This document shows positions 37,279 to 42,516 of a stretch of DNA of 42,516 nucleotides, piece by piece. A program made the position numbers and the translations under genes. The stretch's first letter is position 1; each line of letters begins with the position of its first letter. The notes under the pieces are model-generated. The model had not been told where the DNA came from. It saw only the letters and a program-made list of their open reading frames with translations, and ran no database searches. This stretch comes from Gammaproteobacteria bacterium (GTDB lineage: Bacteria > Pseudomonadota > Gammaproteobacteria > Pseudomonadales > Alcanivoracaceae): assembly GCA_018067045.1 (NCBI GenBank), contig JAGPVL010000026.1, positions 1 to 42,516 of the forward strand, written 5' to 3'.

Positions 37279-37677
37279 ATGATCGGTAAGGGAGCAACGA
37301 TTAGAATCGCTCGTCCTACAGACAACCTTTCCTCGGTTGCGGAAATGTATCAACGGGGATTGGGTTTTAACGTTCTGGCTGAGTTCCATGATCACGACGG
37401 GTTCGACGGTATTATTCTGGGCAACCCGGATGATCATTATCACTTGGAGTTTACCCATCATCATGGCGTTGCGGTCGGTGGCGCGCCAACCGCAGATAAT
37501 CTATTGGTTTTTTATATCGAAGAGAAAGCTCATTGGAGCCGGTCATGCGAGAGGCTAGAATCCGCAGGGTTTATACCGGTGCCATCGTACAATCCATATT
37601 GGGATGTGAACGGTAAAACCTACCAAGATATCGATGGTTATCGAGTGGTGCTTCAGAACGCTGAGTGGCCTGAATGA
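37279..37677 (+). CDS. VOC (glyoxalase/bleomycin-resistance fold) protein
   Basis: 132 aa. It has a single vicinal-oxygen-chelate module pair: RIARPTDNLSSVAEMYQRGLGFNVLAEF at the start, HYHLEFTHHHG as a possible metal site (His and Glu), and a second half ending in DIDGYRVVLQNAEWPE. Similar small proteins are often annotated as glyoxalase-like, but the substrate is unknown. It follows envZ by 48 bp on the same strand and may share its transcript. A strong terminator follows. Confidence 0.83.
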   Translation: MIGKGATIRIARPTDNLSSVAEMYQRGLGFNVLAEFHDHDGFDGIILGNPDDHYHLEFTHHHGVAVGGAPTADNLLVFYIEEKAHWSRSCERLESAGFIPVPSYNPYWDVNGKTYQDIDGYRVVLQNAEWPE

Positions 37678-37700
37678 TAACAATCACCATGAAGAAAACA

Positions 37701-37730
37701 AAAAGGCGGACTCGTTTGAGTCCGCCTTTT
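37701..37730. terminator. Bidirectional terminator between VOC gene and ndh
   Basis: 13-base perfect arms AAAAGGCGGACTC (37701-37713) and GAGTCCGCCTTTT (37718-37730), a four-base loop, and T and A runs on either side. It serves the converging VOC and ndh genes. Confidence 0.92.
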
Positions 37731-37762
37731 TTCTGGTCAACACGCTGAGCTAAAGCGTGTCT

Positions 37763-39058
37763 TTAATGCAGCTTCATGCGCGGCCGAACCATACGGCTAA
37801 ACTTGCCAGCGACAAGTAGCAGCAGTGTTTTCGGCCAGCCGTACAGTACGGCCTGATGCATACGGTAAAGGCTGATATACATCATCCTAGCGAGCCAGCC
37901 TTCGACGAAGAAGTTGCCGCCGTTGAGGCCGCCCATGAGCATGCCAACGGATGAGTAGTTGCTGAGAGAGATCAGCGAGCCGTGATCTTTATACACAAAT
38001 GGTCGCGGTTCGCGCGCAAACGTGACCAAGCGCGCGAGTTCTTTGGCGAGGTGATTTGCCATTTGTTGCGCTGATTGCGCGCGCGGCGGAATGGGACGTT
38101 CCATTCCCTGCAGGTGGCAGGCTGCGCAATCGCCGATAACAAATATTTTGTCCTCGCCTTTAGCGCGCAGGTTATCTTCCACTTCAACCTGATTAATACG
38201 GTTGGCCTGCAAGCCTTCAATGTTGGCAAGCAACGGATTGGCTTTAACACCGGCGGCCCAAACCAATAAGTCCGCTTCAATTTTGCCGTTGTCCTTGGTG
38301 TTAAACACTCGCGCCTCAGCGCTTTCTACCATAACGCCGGTATGAACTTGCACGCCCAATGCTTCAAGGCGTTCTGTGGCGGCGCTCGAAACGCGCTCGC
38401 TCAATACCGGGAGAATGCGCGGCGCGGCTTCAATAATATGCACATTGAGTGTCGAGCGATCGAGATGCTCGTGGCCATACAGTTTTAGCATCGAGACAGC
38501 GTGATGAATCTCCGCCGCCAGTTCCACACCTGTAGCGCCGCCGCCAACAATAGCAATAGAGAGTGCTTTGTCGGCGTAGTTGGCTTGCATGCAGGCGTTA
38601 AGAAACTGCTCGCGAAAACGATCTGCTTGCTGGCGGCTATCCATAAATAAGCAATGCTCGCGAACACCAGGAGTACCAAAGTCGTTACTGTTGCTGCCAA
38701 TCGCGAGCACTAGGTAGTCGTACTGCAATTCACGAGCAGGCAGAATTTCAGCGCCGTCGTTGTCTAGCAGCGCGGCAAGGAAAACGGTTTGCGCAGCTCT
38801 GTCTACAGACGTCATGGTGCCGAGTTCAAAGCGATAGTTATTGAGTCGCGCATGGGCACGATAATCGACAGCGTCTAAATCCGCGTCGATGGCGCCGGTG
38901 GCGATTTCGTGGAAGCGTGGCTTCCAGACATGAAAGGTATTGTTGTCGACGAGCGTGATGTCGGCGATAGACTCGCGACCAAGTTTTCGTCCCAGCAGGG
39001 CTGCAAGCGGTAGTCCGCCGGCTCCACCGCCGATGACCAGAATTCTGGGTTTGCTCAT
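37763..39058 (-). CDS. ndh: Type II NADH:quinone dehydrogenase
   Basis: 431 aa from ATG 39058 (MSKPRILVIGGGAGGLPLA); the frame is open to 39136. It is a non-proton-pumping flavoprotein that oxidises NADH and reduces ubiquinone at the inner membrane. It has two Rossmann sites: the FAD-binding GGGAGG at residues 9-14 and the NADH-binding IVGGGATGVELAAEIH about a third of the way in. FHVWKPRFHEIATG, VWAAGVKANPLL, VIGDCAACH and AQQMANHLAKEL are typical of NDH-2. The basic C-terminal region (GWPKTLLLLVAGKFSRMVRPRMKLH) probably attaches it to the membrane. Confidence 0.95.
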   Translation of the reverse strand: MSKPRILVIGGGAGGLPLAALLGRKLGRESIADITLVDNNTFHVWKPRFHEIATGAIDADLDAVDYRAHARLNNYRFELGTMTSVDRAAQTVFLAALLDNDGAEILPARELQYDYLVLAIGSNSNDFGTPGVREHCLFMDSRQQADRFREQFLNACMQANYADKALSIAIVGGGATGVELAAEIHHAVSMLKLYGHEHLDRSTLNVHIIEAAPRILPVLSERVSSAATERLEALGVQVHTGVMVESAEARVFNTKDNGKIEADLLVWAAGVKANPLLANIEGLQANRINQVEVEDNLRAKGEDKIFVIGDCAACHLQGMERPIPPRAQSAQQMANHLAKELARLVTFAREPRPFVYKDHGSLISLSNYSSVGMLMGGLNGGNFFVEGWLARMMYISLYRMHQAVLYGWPKTLLLLVAGKFSRMVRPRMKLH

Positions 39059-39367
39059 TGGGTTATCCCCGAGGGTTGCGAGAAGCGCGCAGTCTAGCGA
39101 TATGGTCGGGCAAGTCCAGTGAAAAGGGACGAGCAAGCGCTTGGTGCGCAGGGCGGAATGCCGTCGATGCTAATGATAATGGCTTGGCTCGGCGGCCAAA
39201 TTCTTTTGCTACAGCGGGCCGTGGCAAGCGGAGCATGAATCGAGCAGAGAAGTTGTGTAATGTTCAATCTGTTGTGGGCCTTTACTTAAGGTGTTATCTG
39301 CATGACTGAGCAATACAGCAGAAGCACAGAAGCTGGCCAAATAATAATAGAGACAAAAGGATAACAA
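39059..39367. other. Divergent intergenic region upstream of ndh and the split gene
   Basis: 309 bases with no gene I can support. It contains the ndh promoter and, on the plus strand, the ribosome site AAAAGGATAACAA immediately before ATG 39368. Confidence 0.4.
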
Positions 39368-40117
39368 ATGTTTGTTGAGAAAGGTTTTGCGCGAACGCTC
39401 GTCGCGGCAATGATGTTGCTCGCTGGGCCGGTTATGGCGCTAGAGCAGGGCGAAGAGATTCTGATGGCCGGCCAGTTCAACTTGTTATCTGCTGACCTTG
39501 CCATGATTGGTTATGATCCAGAAAATGCCGACTACTTAATGCAGGCAGATGACACGCTGACGACCGTGAGTGCCATGTTACCGAGTTGGGTGGAAGGTTT
39601 GGCACCTGAGCAGCAGAGTCAGGCACGGCAAGAATGGAGTGGTTTGGTCGAGATTTTGAGAGGCAGCGATGGCTACCCAGGATTGTTGGAAGGCTACGAT
39701 CTAAACTTAGATGCAAATCAGCGCATTCATTACGACACCTTGCAGGGAATCATATTCGCGGGTCCGCATCTGCAGGATGCCGCGCTCTCTGACATCGAGA
39801 AGATTTATTTGCGTGTGACCAGTGTGGTAGCCGGCTATGTTGCCTGAACGGCCAATCCATTCGGCAGCATGGCCATGAGCGCCAACGATGGCGATTCAAA
39901 GGTCGTCGCGCTAACGTCTGAAATCGATGCGCTTTTTTCAGCCGCGCTTAAAAACAGCAGCTCCCCGATGGAAAAACAAGCCCTACGTAGGCAGCAAGCA
40001 AAATGGCAGTTTATTCGCGGCACCGTAATGCAAGGCTCTCAATCGGCGATGCCGTATATCGTTCGTTTTCAAGGCAAGCAAATTGCCCGTGAAATGGCGG
40101 CGTTAATTGAAGGTTAA
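39368..40117 (+). pseudogene. Secreted helical protein gene interrupted by an in-frame TGA
   Basis: The frame opens at ATG 39368 with a good ribosome site, has a Sec signal peptide (GFARTLVAAMMLLAGPVMA, cleavage before LEQGEE) and stops after 159 residues at TGA 39845-39847. The same frame then stays open through ATG 39869 to TAA-type stop at 40117, adding 89 codons. Read across, VVAGYVA-x-TANPFGSMAMSANDG continues smoothly and the whole is about 249 residues, mostly helical and acidic. A CGA to TGA change (Arg) would explain it. Either a recent pseudogene, readthrough, or a sequencing error. I do not recognise the family; the amphipathic helices loosely recall periplasmic sensor domains such as that of PilJ. 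Confidence 0.65.
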
Positions 40118-40157
40118 GTGTTAGGTTAAATAAATAGTCCGAAATGAGTAACCGCAA

Positions 40158-40195
40158 GAATAAAAAAGGGCCGCAATCGCGGCCCTTTTTTATTC
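40158..40195. terminator. Bidirectional terminator between split gene and cassette block
   Basis: 17-base perfect arms GAATAAAAAAGGGCCGC (40158-40174) and GCGGCCCTTTTTTATTC (40179-40195) with loop AATC. T-run and A-run on both sides. It closes the plus-strand gene and also faces the minus-strand cassette genes. Confidence 0.93.
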
Positions 40196-40266
40196 TTCTC
40201 AACTGACTAAGGAGAGAGTCGCTACATTTGCGATCAATTGTGCTAATCGGTCTTTCGTGCTCGTAT

Positions 40267-40330
40267 GCATAACGCCAAAAAAAGGCGGCAGAGAAGCCAT
40301 CTGCTTCCTTGCCTTGCCAAAATTTATTCA
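40267..40330 (-). repeat. Degenerate attC-like site after GFA gene (left end)
   Basis: On the minus strand GGCGTTATGC contains an R'-like GTTATGC (plus 40267-40273), close to the end of Vibrio-type attC sites (GGGCGTTATG). An imperfect stem (plus 40282-40315, AAGGC/GCCTT outer pairs) precedes it. No matching R'' box is visible, so it may be truncated or mutated. Confidence 0.4.
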
Positions 40331-40731
40331 GGGAAGCCGCTGAAATTTTCAGCTTGTAAGCCTTGTTTAAGCCAACAGGCTTTTTCAGAGGTAAAAATAT
40401 TAGCTTGCGGCTGCATATCAGGAAGCTCATTTAATGAGCCGGCAGGCACAATTAAGGACGTTTTAGTTTTGTTTAAGAATGGCACAGCAGATCCACATGC
40501 TTTACAAAATGACTTAGAAAAGTCTCGTGAAGGGTGCTCATAGGTTGTAATGCTATCTTGAGCACCAACCCACTCGATGTCGTCTGGAGCGGCGAATAAA
40601 TTAGATGCGAATGCAGAGCCAGTTAATTGTTGGCACTGCTTACAATGGCATTGATAAAAGGCCTTAAATCTATCTGCGACAGAGAATTTTACGGTGCCAC
40701 ATAAGCATTCTCCGGTTAAATGATCTTTCAT
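40324..40731 (-). CDS. GFA (glutathione-dependent formaldehyde-activating / CENP-V) family protein
   Basis: 135 aa. The zinc-binding cysteines of the family are complete: Cys9/Cys11 in GECLCGTVKF, Cys28/Cys30/Cys33 in YQCHCKQCQQLTGSAF, and Cys76/Cys79 in FCKACGSAVPF. The fold is a small beta-barrel; the family includes Gfa, which was proposed to aid glutathione-formaldehyde adduct formation, but most members are uncharacterised. It is the last (leftmost) gene of the cassette block. The region is more AT-rich than its chromosomal neighbours. GFA-like genes often occur as integron cassettes, from general knowledge. Confidence 0.9.
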   Translation of the reverse strand: MKDHLTGECLCGTVKFSVADRFKAFYQCHCKQCQQLTGSAFASNLFAAPDDIEWVGAQDSITTYEHPSRDFSKSFCKACGSAVPFLNKTKTSLIVPAGSLNELPDMQPQANIFTSEKACWLKQGLQAENFSGFPE

Positions 40732-40750
40732 CTTTTCAAGTACTCCGAGT

Positions 40751-40806
40751 TTTTAACGGCTCAATCAGCCGACGCGTCAGCGGTCGACTGCATTGATTTG
40801 TTAAGC
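40751..40806 (-). repeat. attC-like site after TPR gene
   Basis: 56 bases on the minus strand. R'' is GCTTAAC (plus 40800-40806), a perfect RYYYAAC. The stem TCAATGCAGTCGAC (plus 40783-40796) pairs with GTCGGCTGATTGA (plus 40761-40773) over 13 positions with one G-T and a single unpaired G in the L'' arm. R' is GTTAAAA (plus 40751-40757), one base off GTTRRRY. The size and extrahelical G fit attC. Confidence 0.7.
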
Positions 40807-41459
40807 ATTTCCTCATGGGTATTTTTTAGCCTTTCAAGATACGCAGAATCTTCTTTTAAATCATCTTTGAAGCCGTATTTTTTGTCGAGGTCAACGGCTT
40901 TTTCTAACCACTTAATGGCTTCTGGGAGGTCTCCGTACCACTCAGCTGTTTCTCCAAGGTTATAATATGTGTAAGCCAGATTATGCCAATCCCTATTTTT
41001 TTCTAAACCGGCGGCTGACTCTTTGTATATTGAGAAAGCCTTTTCTAAAAGCTGATAGTGCTTTTCCTCATTCTCGGTATAGCCCGCTTCCTGTTGATAA
41101 GTGTTAGCTAGCGTACTTAGAGCCATAGCTCTTGTACTCAATAACGCGCTAGATTTTTCTAAGTAACCTATAACCCATTCAAATTGCTTTCGGGCGACCT
41201 CGATATATTCAGGGTGATTATCTTTCGTATATTCATTGAGCATGAGTCCATATGAATATCGAGTTTCATATTCTATCGCTGAATATAGCTTGCTGCCATC
41301 TAGGCTTTCGAGAGCCAACTTATAATGCTCAATTGCCTTTTCATAATTTTTCTTGTCTGTATAACTAGATGCTTTAGCTAAATCTGAGACAGGTGGAAGG
41401 ATGTCTGGCCTGGCTAAACTCGAAGCCACTAAAACTATAATAAATAGTGTAATTCTCAT
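40761..41459 (-). CDS. Secreted TPR-repeat protein, C-terminus encoded by attC-like site
   Basis: 232 aa from ATG 41459; an in-frame ATG at 41486 would place nine residues before the signal peptide. A Sec signal (MRITLFIIVLVASSLA) is followed by helical repeats that fit tetratricopeptide units: KKNYEKAIEHYKLALESLD, EKHYQLLEKAFSIYKESAAGLEK, LAYTYYNLGETAEWYGDLPEAIKWLEKAVDLD. TPR units mediate protein-protein contacts; this copy should act in the periplasm. The last eight or so residues (QSTADASAD) come from the attC-like palindrome, with TGA inside it. The start follows the preceding site by about 15 bases. The partner is unknown. Confidence 0.83.
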   Translation of the reverse strand: MRITLFIIVLVASSLARPDILPPVSDLAKASSYTDKKNYEKAIEHYKLALESLDGSKLYSAIEYETRYSYGLMLNEYTKDNHPEYIEVARKQFEWVIGYLEKSSALLSTRAMALSTLANTYQQEAGYTENEEKHYQLLEKAFSIYKESAAGLEKNRDWHNLAYTYYNLGETAEWYGDLPEAIKWLEKAVDLDKKYGFKDDLKEDSAYLERLKNTHEEMLNKSMQSTADASAD

Positions 41460-41472
41460 GCGATACTCGATT

Positions 41473-41520
41473 GCTTGACGCCGCAATCACGCGCTTGTCG
41501 CGTGCATTGTCTGGTTATGT
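41473..41520 (-). repeat. attC-like site between the HEPN-like gene and the TPR gene
   Basis: 48 bases on the minus strand. R'' ACATAAC (plus 41514-41520) includes the upstream gene's TAA. The stem CAATGCACGCG (plus 41499-41509) pairs perfectly with CGCGTGATTG (plus 41484-41493) except for one extrahelical G, in the same position as in the site at 40751-40806. The loop is ACAAG. R' is GTCAAGC (plus 41473-41479), a degenerate GTTRRRY. Confidence 0.65.
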
Positions 41521-42279
41521 TTCTTTCTCTTCGATCCTGTTAAGAATCCTCAGATATGCACCGAGAGCCTCTTGCGGAAGGCTCTGCTTCTTATGCGGCT
41601 CAATAAGAAGGTACATAATTAAGTTCAATAGTGCTGCACCGGAATGTCGCTTGTATGCCGCGCTTGCATCTTCAATTTTTGGGAGCGATGAGTCCGTAGC
41701 GTAAAGCATTTTATTTCTTTCATTCGCCAGACTCTTTATATATTCGTAAATTGATTCAATACCCCTTTCGGAAGCAACACTTCTGACCTCTTTGGCATAA
41801 TCCCTGACTCTTCCGTCCAGGCCTTTCGAAACCAGCCCTAAAGGTGGCTCAGGAATCAAACAGTATTGCCTCCCGTCCTTAACACTGATTGGCATTCTAA
41901 TTCTAAGAATATCGGCTTTGGCCTGGTCCTCTTTGTCAAAATAGAGTGTAAGAGGCAGAGAGCCTTCCGGGGGACTGAGGACGTCCCCAATCAGCCTAAG
42001 AAAGGGGTAAACACCTGCTTTGTATCTATGATCCCAACCCTTGAGTTTATCCGCGTGATCATACTTTCGTTTTCTTAGAGCATGAAAAATAGCCGTGGCC
42101 GCTTCCTCTTCCGCGGTAATTGCCAAAAATACCGAAACCTCGGGCATCCTCTCCCTAAGCTCCCATGCTCTTTCTAGGTGCCGCCGACAGGAAGAAGAAG
42201 CATAGCCGCCGTAGCCTCTTGTTTTTGAGGCTTTCGTTAGAACGGTTAGCTGAAATTCAGTCAAATCCATAGAAAACAT
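41515..42279 (-). CDS. Hypothetical protein, possible HEPN/AbiV-like fold
   Basis: 254 aa from ATG 42279, which overlaps the GTTATG of the upstream site; ATG 42270 is also possible. There is no clear ribosome site, as often in cassette genes. I do not recognise the family with confidence. It is soluble and mostly helical. An N-terminal stretch SCRRHLERAWELRERMPEVS then VFLAITAEEEAATAIFHALRKRKY is reminiscent of AbiV-type proteins, where an Arg-rich helix precedes an A-x-EE-x-A helix. The C-terminal LANERNKMLYATD resembles the RNxxxH motif of HEPN ribonucleases, but with Tyr in place of His. A defence or toxin role is possible; this is inference only. Confidence 0.7.
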   Translation of the reverse strand: MFSMDLTEFQLTVLTKASKTRGYGGYASSSCRRHLERAWELRERMPEVSVFLAITAEEEAATAIFHALRKRKYDHADKLKGWDHRYKAGVYPFLRLIGDVLSPPEGSLPLTLYFDKEDQAKADILRIRMPISVKDGRQYCLIPEPPLGLVSKGLDGRVRDYAKEVRSVASERGIESIYEYIKSLANERNKMLYATDSSLPKIEDASAAYKRHSGAALLNLIMYLLIEPHKKQSLPQEALGAYLRILNRIEEKET

Positions 42280-42318
42280 AACGAGGCCGTAGAAAAACGT
42301 TTCCAAAAAACGTTAACC
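42276..42318 (-). repeat. Weak attC-like site upstream of the HEPN-like gene
   Basis: Minus strand: GGTTAAC (plus 42312-42318) and GTTATGT (plus 42276-42282) could be R'' and R', with the pair TAACG/CGTTA at the ends. The inner part, with a direct repeat of ACGTTTTT, does not make a good L''/L' stem. It may be a decayed attC or part of an attI-like region. Confidence 0.35.
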
Positions 42319-42516
42319 TACAGCACTGTATCTCCAATTTATCTGACCCTATAAACAGTCAGAACCATTTCACACAATCATTTCTTATGCGTATTTAGCC
42401 CGATATTGCACATATGGCTTGCCTTAGCAGCCTATCGCGCCATATCGCATGAGCTTTTCAATATTGTGTACCAGACTATATAACCGCCATTGTCCCTGCA
42501 CCTTCTCTTTTCCACG
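42319..42516. other. Right-edge non-coding segment
   Basis: About 200 AT-rich bases with no open frame I can support. If an integrase gene exists it would be beyond the window, reading rightwards. Confidence 0.35.

Larger units (their letters stand above)
40258..42318 (-). mobile_element. Candidate integron cassette array (three cassettes)
   Basis: Three short, AT-richer genes all point left and are bounded by four attC-like sites (listed separately). The gene stops overlap or lie within the sites, as is usual for cassettes: the first gene's TAA lies in its R'' box, and the TPR gene runs into its site. Two sites have L''/L' stems with one extrahelical G. In integrons, cassettes normally read away from intI, so an integrase would be expected to the right of 42516. 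None is seen here. Alternative: a CALIN (attC cluster without integrase). The left limit, near 40258, is the least certain. Confidence 0.65.

Noticed and set aside
39845-39847. TGA as a selenocysteine codon
   Set aside because: No convincing SECIS-like hairpin directly after the TGA, the protein is not of a known selenoprotein family, and Arg (CGA) is the simplest ancestral residue.
40011-40430. 139-codon minus-strand frame beyond the GFA gene
   Set aside because: It crosses the strong bidirectional terminator at 40158-40195 and overlaps both the split gene and the GFA gene in wrong frames.
1-42516. CRISPR arrays, tRNA or rRNA genes, insertion sequences
   Set aside because: I looked for regularly spaced direct repeats, cloverleaf-type sequences and transposase motifs and recognised none.

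Overview
The window is chromosomal DNA from a marine-type gammaproteobacterium. The gene set fits (ubiD, rho-trxA, ppx/ppk1, greB, yheS, rsd, dsbB, gshA, tex, ompR-envZ, a Pseudomonas-like pilH, Salmonella-like lpxO). I would guess the Cellvibrionales/Spongiibacteraceae neighbourhood, but that is inference: there is no 16S or other phylogenetic marker I could compare. Apart from the last 2.3 kb it reads as ordinary, gene-dense chromosome of moderate GC.

Layout. 1-3728 (minus): a tight three-gene operon made of a D-arabinono-lactone-oxidase-like flavoprotein, a DSD1-like PLP-fold protein (both with Tat-type leaders), and a diverged ACC-deaminase/D-cysteine-desulfhydrase relative that runs off the left edge and has Arg in place of the PLP lysine. 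3852-7937 (minus): an SDR oxidoreductase, ubiD (ubiquinone synthesis) and a membrane-anchored GAF protein. 8245-11273 (plus): lpxO and an OafA-type acyltransferase with an SGNH domain, probably an envelope-lipid modification pair. 11372-13714 (minus): a DUF1244 protein, rho with a long G-poor leader, and trxA. 14233-17960: ppx and ppk1 face each other, covering polyphosphate hydrolysis and synthesis. 18255-22806: greB, a DUF502 membrane protein, two small envelope proteins, the ABC-F ATPase yheS and a TIGR02444 protein. 22831-27433: a Cache-like/HAMP/degenerate-GGDEF/EAL protein, a solo ParA-type ATPase, a DUF4124 protein and an FKBP lipoprotein. 27545-31763 (minus): rsd, the compact dsbB-lrgA-lrgB block and gshA. 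31899-39058: tex, a solo pilH, ompR-envZ, a VOC protein and a type II NADH dehydrogenase. 39368-40117: an exported-protein gene split by a single in-frame TGA.

40258-42318 is the most unusual region. Three small, AT-richer genes (HEPN/AbiV-like, TPR, GFA family) all read leftwards and are separated by short imperfect palindromes that look like integron attC sites. Two of these have the expected R''/R' boxes and a stem with an extrahelical G at the same place. I read this as the tail of an integron cassette array, or a cluster of attC sites lacking an integrase. No intI is visible; if one exists it should lie beyond the right edge. No tRNA, rRNA, CRISPR array or insertion sequence was recognised.

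How the genes work together: thiol/disulfide and redox functions (trxA, dsbB, gshA, ndh), transcription-machinery factors (rho, greB, rsd, tex), polyphosphate turnover (ppx, ppk1), envelope remodelling (lpxO, acyltransferase, lrgAB, ompR-envZ) and signalling (EAL protein, GAF protein, pilH) make up the core. The cassette block is the accessory part.
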